From: Streptomyces sp. Go-475
GTDB taxonomy: Bacteria > Actinomycetota > Actinomycetes > Streptomycetales > Streptomycetaceae
DNA: 64,000 bases
Assembly: GCF_003330845.1 (NCBI RefSeq)
Contig: NZ_CP026121.1
Location: 4,941,501-5,005,500, forward strand
Direction: 5' to 3'
In this document: piece after piece, positions 16,838 to 25,428 of the stretch
Layout: every line of letters begins with the position of its first letter
Position numbering within the stretch: position 1 is the first letter of the stretch
Position numbers and translations under genes: made by a program
The notes under the pieces: generated by a model
Told to the model about the DNA's origin: nothing
The model's database searches: none
Seen by the model: only the letters and a program-made list of their open reading frames with translations

Positions 16838-17704
16838 TCAGCTCTCCGCCGCGGGCTTCTTCGACGCCGACTGCGACGGGGACGCCGAGGGGGACTTGGA
16901 CGCGGACTCGGAAGGGGACTTGGAGGGGGACTTGGACGGCTCGCCGCCCGCCTCGCCGCCGCCCGCGCCGTTGGCCTCGGACACCGCCGCCACGGCCTCC
17001 TCGGCGGCCTTCTTCGCGTCCTTCAGCAGGTCGTCGGCGCTCGGGGACTTGTCACCGGCCAGGCCCGCGCCGTTGTAGTCGATGGTGACGACGACGTTCT
17101 CCACGCGCGCCACGATCGTCTGCTGCTTGAAGGTGCCTTCCTTCTTCTTCAGCTCGTAGCGCACGGCCGTCGCCTCGTCGCCCGTCCCGGACACCGGCTC
17201 CGACTTGGCGTTCTTGGCGCCCTCGGCGGCCTGGGCGTCCTGGACCTGCTTCTCGAAGTACTCGTGGGCGAGCTTGTCGGCCGGGCCGCGGGTGACGTCC
17301 GACTCGAAGCGCAGCATCGACACGTTGAGCCAGCGGAACTGCGAGCCCTTCACGCCGTTGTTGTCGAGGCTGTTCCAGGAGCAGCTGCCGCGCGTGGAGA
17401 TGTCGTCCGACTTGCCCTCCTTGCCCGACTTACTCTCCGGGACGAGGTCCTCCAGCGTCTTCTTCGAGAGCGTCTTGCACGCCTCCGGAAGCTTGCCGTA
17501 CGCCGCCGCCTCCACGGTCGGCGACGGGCTCGCGGACGCCGACGCGGCGGCCTTCGCGGCCTTGTCCGTGCTGTCGCCGGAGCCGGAGTCCGAGGAGCAG
17601 CCGGCGGCGACCAGCATCACGGGGACGGCGGCCGCGCAGACAAGGACGCGGTTCAGGCGCTTCGCTCGCTGGTCTCGCTCTTCTCGCTGTGCTCGTCGCT
17701 GCAT
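16838..17704 (-). CDS. DUF3558-type lipoprotein
   Basis: 288 residues with a lipoprotein signal: a charged N-terminus (MQRRAQREERDQRAKRLNR), a hydrophobic stretch, and lipobox LVAAGC with C36 as the lipidated residue. A Ser/Gly/Ala/Lys-rich spacer precedes the globular part, where paired cysteines (EACKTLSKKTLEDLVPE and RGSCSWNS) and the RRxxCSW-like pattern are typical of DUF3558. The C-terminus is a repetitive SKSPSESASKSPSASPSQSA tail, probably cell-wall spanning. The ATG at 17704 has GAAGGA 5 nt upstream; the ATG at 17719 lacks a good site. The upstream gene encodes a paralogue in the same orientation. Function unknown; DUF3558 proteins are envelope-associated. Confidence 0.82.
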   Translation of the reverse strand: MQRRAQREERDQRAKRLNRVLVCAAAVPVMLVAAGCSSDSGSGDSTDKAAKAAASASASPSPTVEAAAYGKLPEACKTLSKKTLEDLVPESKSGKEGKSDDISTRGSCSWNSLDNNGVKGSQFRWLNVSMLRFESDVTRGPADKLAHEYFEKQVQDAQAAEGAKNAKSEPVSGTGDEATAVRYELKKKEGTFKQQTIVARVENVVVTIDYNGAGLAGDKSPSADDLLKDAKKAAEEAVAAVSEANGAGGGEAGGEPSKSPSKSPSESASKSPSASPSQSASKKPAAES

Positions 17705-17837
17705 GGTTCCTTCACTCATGACGCTCGTGGTTCCTGCGGTCGGAACGGGTCCGAGTGGTCACGGTACGCGGTGAGGCAGCGGTGTGGTCTTCCTTCGGGC
17801 GCTTTGCGCGTGCGCGTGAAGGGGGCGTGAAGGGCCC

Positions 17838-18674
17838 TCAGTCGCTCAGCGAATCGGCCAGCTGGGAGGCCAGTTTCTGCGCCCTGTCCTGCATTTCTTG
17901 GCTGTCCGGGACGACCCCGATCGCCGCCGGCTGCTCGGCGTACTCGATGGTCACGATGACGTTGGACGTGCGGAACGCCACAGTCACCGTCCGCTGCTTG
18001 GCCGTCGAACCGGAACTGCTCAGCTCGTCGTCGAGGAACGCCTCGTCGCCCAGTTCCTCCAGGACGCGCGGCCGGAGCTCGGTCGGGGTGGCGGAGGCGG
18101 ACGCCGAGGGCGAGGACGAGCCGGACGGCGAGGACGAACCGGACGGGGAGGGCGAGCCGCTCGGGGCGTCGGAGGCGCCGCCCGCCGGGGTGCTGCCGCT
18201 GACGGCGGACTCGGTGGCGGTCGGCTCGGGCAGATGGGCCGCCGCCTCCTTCTCCGCGAAGAGCTGCTCGGCCTGGCTGTCGTCGCTGACGGCGTTGTCG
18301 TAGGAGACGACCCGTTCGAAGTCGATGAGCAGGTGGTCGGTGGCGTCCTGGGAGTCGACCTTCCAGCGGCAGCCGACCTTGCGGTCGGTGTCGTAGGTGA
18401 GCGTCGCCTCGCCCTCGTAGGCCTTCTCGCGCTGATCCGGGTCGCTGATCTGCCGGATACCGGGCAGGAGTTCGTCGAGCGTGCTCTGGCCGGGGGCGTC
18501 GCAGGGCTCGGGCAGGGTGCGGTAGCGGCCCGGCTCGGCGGCGGGCGAGGCCGTGCCGGCGTCGCCCGGGTTGGCGTCGTCGGTCGGGCCGCCGTCGCCC
18601 GAGCCGCCGGTGCAGCCGGCCAGCAGCGCCGCGAGGAGCGCGGCGACACCCGGTACGTACGCCTTCCGTTGCAC
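17838..18674 (-). CDS. DUF3558-type lipoprotein (paralogue)
   Basis: 278 residues from a GTG at 18674, placed 7 nt after GAGGAG. Lipobox LLAGC (C21) ends a short signal peptide. The globular part repeats the layout of the neighbouring lipoprotein: EPCDAPGQSTLDELLPGIRQ and KVGCRWKVDSQD give the two conserved cysteines. A Ser/Pro/Gly-rich segment (GSPSPSGSSSPSGSSSP) is internal here rather than C-terminal. The last strand NVIVTIEYAE matches NVVVTIDYNG in the neighbour, supporting gene duplication. It is divergent from rtcB. Confidence 0.82.
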   Translation of the reverse strand: MQRKAYVPGVAALLAALLAGCTGGSGDGGPTDDANPGDAGTASPAAEPGRYRTLPEPCDAPGQSTLDELLPGIRQISDPDQREKAYEGEATLTYDTDRKVGCRWKVDSQDATDHLLIDFERVVSYDNAVSDDSQAEQLFAEKEAAAHLPEPTATESAVSGSTPAGGASDAPSGSPSPSGSSSPSGSSSPSASASATPTELRPRVLEELGDEAFLDDELSSSGSTAKQRTVTVAFRTSNVIVTIEYAEQPAAIGVVPDSQEMQDRAQKLASQLADSLSD

Positions 18675-18845
18675 GTGGGGGCTCCTCTCGACGCGGATAT
18701 TGGCTTGCCGCCGCGGGGCGGCCGATGAACACAATGTGTATCGCACGCACAGCCGTGGACGCCGGTCCGATTTCCCTTTCGTCGACCTTGGCGCCGGTAA
18801 GTGCTCTTGAGGACTTCTGTTCGTTTACGGGGGATTGAGGACGCT

Positions 18846-20039
18846 ATGTCGTATGTAGAGATACCTGGTGCGAAGGTACCGATCCGGATGTGGACCGACC
18901 CGGCCTCGGTCGAGGACTCGGCGCTCCAGCAGCTCCGGAACGTCGCCACGCTGCCGTGGATCAAGGGCCTGGCCGTCATGCCGGACGTGCACTACGGCAA
19001 GGGTGCGACGGTCGGCTCGGTCATCGCGATGAAGGGCGCGGTGTGCCCGGCGGCGGTGGGCGTCGACATCGGCTGCGGAATGTCGGCGGTGAGGACGTCC
19101 CTGACGGCGAACGACCTGCCCGGCGACCTGTCCCGGCTGCGGTCGCGGATCGAGCAGGTGATTCCGGTGGGGCGGGGGATGCATGAGGATCCCGTCGATC
19201 CGGGGCGGCTGCACGGGTTCGGAACGGCCGGGTGGGAGGACTTCTGGGGGCGGTTCGACGGGGTGGCGGAGGCGGTTCGGTTCCGGCGGGAACGGGCGGG
19301 GGCGCAAATGGGAACCCTTGGCCAAGGGAATCATTTTGTCGAAGTCTGCACGGATACGACCGGTTCTGTCTGGCTCATGCTCCACTCCGGTTCCCGCAAC
19401 ATCGGTAAGGAACTGGCCGAGCACCACATCGGCGTGGCCCAGAAGCTCCCGCACAACCAGGGGCTGGTCGACCGCGACCTCGCCGTGTTCGTCGCGGACA
19501 CCCCGCAGATGGCGGCGTACCGCAACGACCTGTTCTGGGCGCAGGAGTACGCGAAGTACAACCGCTCGATCATGATGGCGCTCCTGAAGGACGTGATCCG
19601 CAAGGAGTTCAAGAAGGCGAAGCCCACCTTCGAGCCGGAGATCAGCGCGCACCACAACTACGTGGCCGAGGAGCGCTACGACGGCATGGACCTGCTCGTG
19701 ACCCGCAAGGGGGCTATCCGGGCGGGCTCGGGCGAGTACGGCATCATCCCGGGTTCCATGGGCACGGGTTCGTACATCGTGAAAGGCCTCGGCAACGACA
19801 AGTCCTTCAACTCGGCATCGCACGGCGCAGGCCGGCGCATGAGCCGCAACGCGGCCAAGCGCCGGTTCTCGACGAAGGACCTGGAGGAGCAGACGCGGGG
19901 CGTGGAGTGCCGCAAGGACTCCGGCGTCGTGGACGAGATCCCGGGCGCCTACAAGCCCATCGAGCAGGTCATCGACCAGCAGCGTGATCTGGTGGAAGTC
20001 GTGGCGAAGCTGAAGCAGGTCGTCTGCGTGAAGGGCTGA
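18846..20039 (+). CDS. rtcB: RtcB-family RNA ligase
   Basis: 397 residues. RtcB joins 2',3'-cyclic phosphate or 3'-phosphate ends to 5'-OH RNA using GTP and Mn2+. Visible motifs: MPDVHYGKGATVGSVIA, the metal ligands D74 and C77 in GVDIGCGMSAVR, GTLGQGNHFVEV, HSGSRNIGKEL, and NSASHGAGRRMSR, which holds the histidine that is guanylylated in characterised RtcBs. HHNYVAEE provides a further conserved His. All active-site blocks are present and uninterrupted. The ATG follows GAGGA at 5 nt. No archease or RtcR-like gene is adjacent, so its targets (broken tRNA or rRNA, stress RNA) are open. The convergent neighbour encodes a homing endonuclease. Confidence 0.95.
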   Translation: MSYVEIPGAKVPIRMWTDPASVEDSALQQLRNVATLPWIKGLAVMPDVHYGKGATVGSVIAMKGAVCPAAVGVDIGCGMSAVRTSLTANDLPGDLSRLRSRIEQVIPVGRGMHEDPVDPGRLHGFGTAGWEDFWGRFDGVAEAVRFRRERAGAQMGTLGQGNHFVEVCTDTTGSVWLMLHSGSRNIGKELAEHHIGVAQKLPHNQGLVDRDLAVFVADTPQMAAYRNDLFWAQEYAKYNRSIMMALLKDVIRKEFKKAKPTFEPEISAHHNYVAEERYDGMDLLVTRKGAIRAGSGEYGIIPGSMGTGSYIVKGLGNDKSFNSASHGAGRRMSRNAAKRRFSTKDLEEQTRGVECRKDSGVVDEIPGAYKPIEQVIDQQRDLVEVVAKLKQVVCVKG

Positions 20040-20043
20040 CACG

Positions 20044-20073
20044 CAAGGGCCCCGGTCGGAACCGGGGCCCTTG
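20044..20073. terminator. Terminator behind rtcB
   Basis: A perfect 13-bp inverted repeat (20044-20056 with 20061-20073) with a CGGA tetraloop, 5 nt after the rtcB stop. It lies directly in front of the stop of the convergent endonuclease gene and could work for both. Confidence 0.8.
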
Positions 20074-20081
20074 GGACTTCG

Positions 20082-20915
20082 TTATTCGCCGCTGGGTCGG
20101 GGCACTTGGCCGCTGCGCAGGCGCCAGAGCCGGAGATTGCAGCTCTGGGCGGTTCTTCCGAGCGCGGTTGCCGCGGCCGTCGGGCTGTTGAGCTTCAGCA
20201 GAATTCGGTCTTCGTGGTCAGTCCAACGGCGTTTCGTGTACGCGGACCGCATTCCCGTGGGACGCACCCATGCGGTCAGGGACGCGGCTGCCGCTCGTTT
20301 GCGCTCCAAGGCCAAACAGCCCGGGTAGTACAGTTCGGCCGCCAGGCGCTGGGCCACTTCCATTGTGTAGAGGACGTTGTAGATGCCGTCGCGGCTGTTG
20401 CGCTTCGGGATGCGTTCGGCTCCCGTGACCTCTTTCGCGTAGCGGCAGATGTAGGACGCCATGGCAGTGCTGGCCGTGGTGAGGGAGATGAAGGGGAGCC
20501 CCTTGCCTGTGTAGCCCACTGAACCATCGGCATCGATGACGCCCCGCAGATAGTCCCGGCTGGAAAACGCGAGACGCGGCGGGGCGATCGTTCTGGATTT
20601 GCGGCCGTATGGCAGCCCGAGTTCGCTCAGCTTGGTTCTGGCCTTGAGGGAGCACAGGCTCCACGTGGCCGAGGTGTACTCCTCTGAGAAATTGGTGGAC
20701 CGATCGCGCGTCCTGATGCTGCTGTAGAACGGCGTCAGCTTCTGGAATTCCTTCAGAACGTCGACATCGCGAGCGTTGAGCTCGACGGTCAACTTGCCCT
20801 TCTGCCCGGCACATCGTTGCAGATGCCCATCCGCCTGCAAGAAGCCGAACATGTACGCGTACTCAGGGACCGTGAGGTCCATGAACTCGGGAGCGCTAGG
20901 CTCGCAGTCAGCCAC
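20082..20915 (-). CDS. Free-standing LAGLIDADG homing endonuclease with C-terminal helix-turn-helix
   Basis: 277 residues from a GTG at 20915. Two LAGLIDADG motifs are spaced as in single-chain monomeric enzymes: GFLQADG (24-30, Asp at 29) and GVIDADG (125-131, Asp at 130). Each is followed by a family-like stretch (KLTVELNARDVDVLKEF; PFISLTTASTAMASYICRY). The C-terminus (~226-265, RRWTDHEDRILLKL to RLWRLRSG) looks like a SANT/Myb-type HTH, useful for DNA recognition. No intein splice motifs are present, so it is not embedded in a host protein. GC content appears about 10 points lower than its neighbours and codon use is less biased, consistent with acquisition by transfer. It lies immediately downstream of rtcB, convergent, and may home to this locus. 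Confidence 0.85.
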   Translation of the reverse strand: MADCEPSAPEFMDLTVPEYAYMFGFLQADGHLQRCAGQKGKLTVELNARDVDVLKEFQKLTPFYSSIRTRDRSTNFSEEYTSATWSLCSLKARTKLSELGLPYGRKSRTIAPPRLAFSSRDYLRGVIDADGSVGYTGKGLPFISLTTASTAMASYICRYAKEVTGAERIPKRNSRDGIYNVLYTMEVAQRLAAELYYPGCLALERKRAAAASLTAWVRPTGMRSAYTKRRWTDHEDRILLKLNSPTAAATALGRTAQSCNLRLWRLRSGQVPRPSGE

Positions 20916-21075
20916 AGGGAAGCCTCTACTTCCTTGTCGGTCAGGCCCTCGGTCGGGACCGGCATCCCGGGCGAGGGCCGTCGCTTTGATGGTGTGGCGT
21001 GAGCCTAGAGCGCTAGTTCAGTCGCTGTTCGGATGATCGAGTGGGTTCACTCCTGTGAGTTATGCCGACGAGGGC

Positions 21076-21852
21076 TCACAGCTCCCGGTGCACCTTCGTG
21101 TTCGACGCCTGGGCGCGGGGGCGGAGGATCAGGAGGTCGACGTTGACGTGGGCGGGGCGGGTGACCGCCCACGTGATCGTGTCGGCGACGTCGTCGGCGG
21201 TGAGGGGCTCGGCGACGCCCTCGTAGACCTTGGCGGCCTTCTCCTCGTCGCCGCCGAAGCGGGTCAGGGCGAACTCGTCCGTCTTGACCATGCCGGGGGC
21301 GATCTCGATGACGCGGACCGGCTGGCCGACGATCTCCAGGCGGAGGGTCTCGGCGAGGACGTGGGCGCCGTGCTTGGCGGCGACGTAGCCCGCGCCGCCC
21401 TCGTAGGTGCCGTGGCCCGCGGTGGAGGAGACGACCACGACCGTGCCGTCGCCGCTCGCGATCAGCTTGGGCAGCAGGGCCTGGGTGAGGTTGAGCGTGC
21501 CGATGACGTTCGTCTCGTACATCTGCCGCCAGTCGGCCGGGTCGCCGGTCGCGACCGGGTCGGCGCCGAGCGCGCCGCCCGCGTTGTTGACGAGCACGCC
21601 GATCGTCCTGAACGCCGTCGCGAACTCGTCGACCGCGGCGCGGTCGGTGACGTCGAGGGCGTACGCCGTGGCCTGGTGGCCCGCCTTGTTGATCTCCTCC
21701 GCCAGCGCCTCGATGCGGTCCTTGCGGCGCGCGGTGAGGACGACGCGGTAGCCCACCGCGGCGAGTCGCCGGGCCGTGGCGGCGCCGATTCCGCTGCTCG
21801 CACCCGTGACGACGGCGATGCGGGAGGCTGCGGACGGGGCGGCGGTGGCCAT
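21076..21852 (-). CDS. SDR-family NAD(P)-dependent oxidoreductase (NADP-dependent serine dehydrogenase-like)
   Basis: 258 residues, classical SDR. Cofactor loop TGASSGIG (16-23), an Arg-rich patch after strand 2 (LTARRKDR) favouring NADP(H), NNAG, catalytic Ser in VVVVSSTAGHG, and Tyr/Lys in YVAAKHG. The C-terminal half (RVIEIAPGMVKTDEF) resembles the YdfG/3-hydroxy acid dehydrogenase group. The ATG at 21852 has GAGGAG 5 nt upstream; the longer open frame upstream lacks homology. It is divergent from the NTF2-like gene. Substrate not assigned. Confidence 0.9.
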   Translation of the reverse strand: MATAAPSAASRIAVVTGASSGIGAATARRLAAVGYRVVLTARRKDRIEALAEEINKAGHQATAYALDVTDRAAVDEFATAFRTIGVLVNNAGGALGADPVATGDPADWRQMYETNVIGTLNLTQALLPKLIASGDGTVVVVSSTAGHGTYEGGAGYVAAKHGAHVLAETLRLEIVGQPVRVIEIAPGMVKTDEFALTRFGGDEEKAAKVYEGVAEPLTADDVADTITWAVTRPAHVNVDLLILRPRAQASNTKVHREL

Positions 21853-21970
21853 GGGAGCTCCTCGGGCGTGGGTGCGGCCGGCGTGTGCGGCCGGGCTTCC
21901 CGCCAGGATAGGCGGGCCTCGCGGTGGGAGAATGAGGGCGGGTGATCCCCTGTTTCCCTGGAGGTGGATC

Positions 21971-22405
21971 ATGGGCGAGGCACGTGAGGTCATGGACCGG
22001 CTCACGGACGCGGTCACCAGGCACGCCGATCTGAAGGTCGTCGCCGATCTGTACGCCGAGGACGCGGTCGCCTTCACGCCGGACGAGGGCGAGCTGCGCG
22101 GGCGCGACAACATCGTCGAGTACTGGCGGACGATGAAGGAGGCGGTCCCCGAGGCGACGTTCCAGCCGCTGCACTCCTACGAGGTCGGCGACACGGCCAT
22201 CGACGAGGGCATCTTCAGCGGGCGCAACACCGGGCCGCTGGAGCTGCCGAACGGCGAGACGCTGCCGCCGACGCAGAAGGAGATCAGGATCCGAGGGGTG
22301 GACATCGCCACCGTGCGGGACGGGCGGATCGTCGACTACCGGCTGTACTTCGACGAGATGGACTTCCTCGGTCAGTTGGGGCTGCTGCCCGACGAGCCGT
22401 TCTGA
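21971..22405 (+). CDS. NTF2-like (SnoaL-type) protein
   Basis: 144 residues, beginning right after a strong GGAGGTGG site. The fold is a cone-shaped alpha+beta barrel: helical N-terminus (VMDRLTDAVTRHADLKVVADLY), AEDAVAFTPDEGELRGRDNIVEYW, and C-terminal strands IRGVDIATVRDGRIVDYRLYFDEMDFLGQLG. The latter is the SnoaL/ester-cyclase-like signature. Members range from polyketide cyclases to steroid isomerase-like and uncharacterised stress proteins. No PKS genes are nearby, so a polyketide role is unlikely. It may share a promoter region with the divergent SDR. Confidence 0.82.
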   Translation: MGEAREVMDRLTDAVTRHADLKVVADLYAEDAVAFTPDEGELRGRDNIVEYWRTMKEAVPEATFQPLHSYEVGDTAIDEGIFSGRNTGPLELPNGETLPPTQKEIRIRGVDIATVRDGRIVDYRLYFDEMDFLGQLGLLPDEPF

Positions 22406-22422
22406 GGCCCCGAGGGGGCCGG

Positions 22423-22758
22423 TCAGTTGCCGCGCGGGGCGTACATGATGACCGCCATGCCCGCGAGGCAGATCAGCGCGCCCGTGATGTCCCAGCGGTC
22501 CGGGCGGTAGCCGTCCGCGACGACGCCCCACAGGATCGAACCGGCGACGAAGATCCCGCCGTACGCGGCGAGGACGCGGCCGAAGTGGGCGTCGGGCTGG
22601 AACGTCGCCACGAAGCCGTAGGCGCCGAGCGCGAGGACGCCGCCGGCCGCCCAGAGCCAGCCCTTGTGCTCGCGCACGCCCTGCCAGACCAGCCACGCGC
22701 CGCCGATCTCCAGGAGCGCGGCGAGGACGAAGAGGGCGGCGGAACGCAGGATCGACAT
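22423..22758 (-). CDS. YnfA/UPF0060 family small membrane protein
   Basis: 111 residues with four predicted membrane helices: [58 protein letters not shown], and [18 protein letters not shown]. The [11 protein letters not shown] start and the [12 protein letters not shown] loop are characteristic of UPF0060, relatives of small multidrug-resistance transporters. The ATG at 22758 opens [10 protein letters not shown]; a much longer open frame upstream is not coding-like. Transport substrate is not known from sequence. Confidence 0.9.
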   Translation of the reverse strand: MSILRSAALFVLAALLEIGGAWLVWQGVREHKGWLWAAGGVLALGAYGFVATFQPDAHFGRVLAAYGGIFVAGSILWGVVADGYRPDRWDITGALICLAGMAVIMYAPRGN

Positions 22759-22917
22759 GCGGGCAGCTTGGCATGTCGGGGGGCACCCCGCCGGGGCGGG
22801 TGTCACCTGATGGACGGCGCCTGTGGGGGGCTTCGCGTGGGATACATCGCAGTGCGAGTGCGAGTGCCCGCGCGCACACGAGTGTGCGGGTGTCCCGGCG
22901 GCTGAGGAGTGGGCGGT

Positions 22918-23448
22918 ATGGGGAGAGTGCGGGTCGGTGTGGTGCGGGGCGGGCTGGTGTGGGGCGCGGCCGTGGCGGGGCTGGTGGTGGGGGCGGCGGT
23001 GCCGGCGGCGGCAGGGGCGGTGGGTTCCGCGGGCGGTGGCGCTGCCGCGGTCGGTGGCGCGGTGCCGGAGGCCGATCTCGCCTATCACGGGTTCGCCGTG
23101 ATGTCCGCCGGGCTCGTCGACCTGGCGTTCACGCCGCGCAACCACGGTCCGGCCGCCGTCGCGGACGCGACCGTGCGGTTGCGGTGGTCGGCGCCGCTGA
23201 CCGACCGGCAGGAGCTGCCGGAGGGGTGTGCGCGCTCGGGCCGGCAGGTGGTGCTGTGCCGGACGGGGGCGTTGCCCGCGGACGGGGTGGGGGAGCGGAT
23301 CGGTCTGCGGGTGCGGGTGCTGGGCGCGCCGTCGGAGGTGGTGGTGGAGCTGGAGACGGTGTGGGGCGGCGGGGCGGTGGACCGTCATCGGGGGAACGAC
23401 CGGCAGCGGGTACTCGTCCTGGACACCGGGGACCCGTACCACTTCTGA
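22918..23448 (+). CDS. Secreted protein with one Ig-like (DUF11-type) domain
   Basis: 176 residues. A basic N-terminus and hydrophobic core ([23 protein letters not shown]) form a Sec signal peptide. The mature part reads as a beta-sandwich: [36 protein letters not shown], and [17 protein letters not shown], as in DUF11/CARDB repeats. Two cysteines (EGCARSG and VLCRTG) probably make a disulfide. The ATG at 22918 is 8 nt after GAGGAG. No sorting signal or membrane anchor is visible. Function unknown. Confidence 0.75.
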   Translation: MGRVRVGVVRGGLVWGAAVAGLVVGAAVPAAAGAVGSAGGGAAAVGGAVPEADLAYHGFAVMSAGLVDLAFTPRNHGPAAVADATVRLRWSAPLTDRQELPEGCARSGRQVVLCRTGALPADGVGERIGLRVRVLGAPSEVVVELETVWGGGAVDRHRGNDRQRVLVLDTGDPYHF

Positions 23449-23480
23449 GGTGCCGTGCTCCGGACACCGCTCCACGGTAT

Positions 23481-23499
23481 GGTTGAACGGTAAACAACC
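23481..23499. promoter_or_regulatory. Inverted repeat ahead of the LLM oxidoreductase gene
   Basis: GGTTG (23481-23485) and CAACC (23495-23499) flank a 9-nt A/T-richer centre within the 67-bp spacer before the ATG at 23516. A TTGAAC-like -35 overlaps it. Could be an operator for a MarR- or HxlR-type repressor; no candidate gene is adjacent. Confidence 0.35.
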
Positions 23500-23515
23500 T
23501 GGAGGGTGAGCGAGC

Positions 23516-24592
23516 ATGCAGTTCGGGATCTTCAGCGTCGGCGACGTCACGCCCGACCCGACCACCGGCCGGACCCCGACCGAGCGGGAGCGGATCAAGG
23601 CGATGGTCGCCATCGCGCTCAAGGCCGAGGAGGCCGGGCTCGACGTCTTCGCGACCGGCGAGCACCACAACCCGCCGTTCGTGCCCTCGTCCCCGACCAC
23701 GATGCTCGGCTACGTCGCCGCCCGCACCGAGCGGCTGATCCTCTCCACGGCCACCACCCTCATCACCACCAACGACCCGGTGAAGATCGCCGAGGACTTC
23801 GCGATGCTCCAGCACCTGGCCGACGGCCGGGTGGACCTGATGCTGGGCCGCGGCAACACCGCCCCCGTCTACCCCTGGTTCGGCCAGGACATCCGGCAGG
23901 GCATCCCGCTCGCGATCGAGAACTACGCCCTCCTGCACCGGCTGTGGCGCGAGGAGGCCGTCGACTGGGAGGGGAAGTTCCGTACGCCCCTGCAGGGCTT
24001 CACCGCCACGCCCCGCCCCCTGGACGGCGTACCGCCGTTCGTCTGGCACGGGTCGATCCGCTCGCCGGAGATCGCCGAGCAGGCCGCGTTCTACGGCGAC
24101 GGCTTCTTCCACAACAACATCTTCTGGCCCGCCGACCACACCAGGCGCATGGTCGAGCTGTACCGGGAGCGGTACGCGCACTACGGCCACGGCACGCCCG
24201 AGCAGGCGATCGTCGGCCTCGGCGGGCATGTGTTCATGCGGAAGAACGCGCAGGACGCGGTGCGCGAGTTCCGGCCCTACTTCGACGTCGCGCCGGTGTA
24301 CGGGCACGGACCGTCGCTGGAGGACTTCATGGACCAGACGCCGCTGACCGTCGGCTCCCCGCAGCAGGTCATCGAGAAGACACTGGCCTTCCGCGACTAC
24401 GCCGGCGACTACCAGCGCCAGCTGTTCCTCGTCGACCACGCCGGGCTGCCGCTGAAGACCGTGCTGGAGCAGATCGACCTGCTGGGCGAGGAGGTCGTGC
24501 CGGTGCTCCGCAAGGAGTTCGCCGTGGACCGCCCGGCGAACGTCCCGGACGCCCCGACACACGCCGCCCGGCTCGCCGCGACCCGGAGGTGA
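23516..24592 (+). CDS. LLM-class flavin-dependent oxidoreductase (bacterial luciferase-like)
   Basis: 358 residues with the TIM-barrel signature of bacterial luciferase-like monooxygenases: [53 protein letters not shown], and [11 protein letters not shown]. Enzymes of this class use FMN or F420; the F420-type is frequent in actinobacteria but the cofactor cannot be decided here. The C-terminal part ([14 protein letters not shown]) is typical. GGAGGGTGAG precedes the ATG. It is followed after 116 bp by the response regulator gene. Confidence 0.9.
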   Translation: MQFGIFSVGDVTPDPTTGRTPTERERIKAMVAIALKAEEAGLDVFATGEHHNPPFVPSSPTTMLGYVAARTERLILSTATTLITTNDPVKIAEDFAMLQHLADGRVDLMLGRGNTAPVYPWFGQDIRQGIPLAIENYALLHRLWREEAVDWEGKFRTPLQGFTATPRPLDGVPPFVWHGSIRSPEIAEQAAFYGDGFFHNNIFWPADHTRRMVELYRERYAHYGHGTPEQAIVGLGGHVFMRKNAQDAVREFRPYFDVAPVYGHGPSLEDFMDQTPLTVGSPQQVIEKTLAFRDYAGDYQRQLFLVDHAGLPLKTVLEQIDLLGEEVVPVLRKEFAVDRPANVPDAPTHAARLAATRR

Positions 24593-24708
24593 GAGGACGG
24601 TAGGCACCCTGCCCGCGGTTGCGCGCCCCTGGTGAGAGGGCAGTAAGAAGGACGCCCCGGTGCAGCTCATCCCCTCGCGCAGACCCGGCGGCGGGGCACA
24701 CTGGACGC

Positions 24709-25428
24709 GTGTCCCAAACAGTGCTGCTCGCCGAAGACGACCGCGCCATCCGCAACGCCCTGGAGCGCGCCCTGACCCTGGAGGGCTACCAGGTCATGGC
24801 CGTCGCCGACGGTGTCGAGGCACTGGCGCAGGCCCACCGCAACCGCCCGGACGTCCTCGTCCTGGACGTGATGATGCCCGGCATCGACGGACTCCAGGTG
24901 TGCCGCGTGCTGCGCGCCGAGGGCGACCGGACGCCGATCCTGATGCTGACGGCCCTCGTGGAGACCGCCGACCGGATCGCCGGGCTGGACGCGGGCGCCG
25001 ACGACTACGTGGTGAAGCCCTTCGACGTGGAGGAGGTCTTCGCCCGGCTGCGCGCGCTGCTGCGCCGCACCAGCCCGGTGGGGGTCGGCGGCGCGCCGGT
25101 GGCCGAGGCGCCCCGGCCGGTGCCCGAGCGGTTCATCGAGGCCGCCGGCGTCCGCATGGACCCGCAGGCGCGCCGGGCCTGGCGGGGCGCGCGCGAGCTG
25201 GAACTGACCCGCACCGAGTTCGAACTGCTGGAGCTGCTGGTCCGCAACTCGGGCATCGTCCTCGACCACTCGACGATCTACGACCGCATCTGGGGCTACG
25301 ACTTCGGTCCCGGCTCGAAGAACCTCGCCGTCTACGTCGGCTACCTGCGCCGCAAGCTCGACGAGCCGGGCGCGCCGCAGCTGATCCACACGGTGCGCGG
25401 CGTGGGTTACGTGCTGCGGGAGGACTGA
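24709..25428 (+). CDS. OmpR-family response regulator
   Basis: 239 residues from a GTG at 24709 (VSQTVLLAEDD). Receiver domain: acidic pair D10/D11, phospho-acceptor D53 in LVLDVMMPG, Thr in LMLTAL and Lys in YVVKPFD. A linker with GVGGAPVAEAPRP leads to a winged-helix effector domain with REELELTRTEFELLELL-like text and NLAVYVGYLRRKLDEPG plus the closing RGVGYVLRED. Its TGA is directly followed by the kinase GTG, so the two form a two-component operon of the MprAB/TcsAB-like actinobacterial type. Signal unknown. Confidence 0.95.
   Translation: MSQTVLLAEDDRAIRNALERALTLEGYQVMAVADGVEALAQAHRNRPDVLVLDVMMPGIDGLQVCRVLRAEGDRTPILMLTALVETADRIAGLDAGADDYVVKPFDVEEVFARLRALLRRTSPVGVGGAPVAEAPRPVPERFIEAAGVRMDPQARRAWRGARELELTRTEFELLELLVRNSGIVLDHSTIYDRIWGYDFGPGSKNLAVYVGYLRRKLDEPGAPQLIHTVRGVGYVLRED

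Noticed and set aside
18846..20915. Intein inside RtcB or a split intein
   Set aside because: All RtcB motifs are contiguous in one 397-residue frame, and the endonuclease is a separate convergent gene without splice-junction residues.
20916..21075. tRNA or attachment site next to the homing endonuclease
   Set aside because: No cloverleaf with TTCGA arm or CCA-like end could be folded by eye in this 160-bp gap, and no direct repeats flank the gene.
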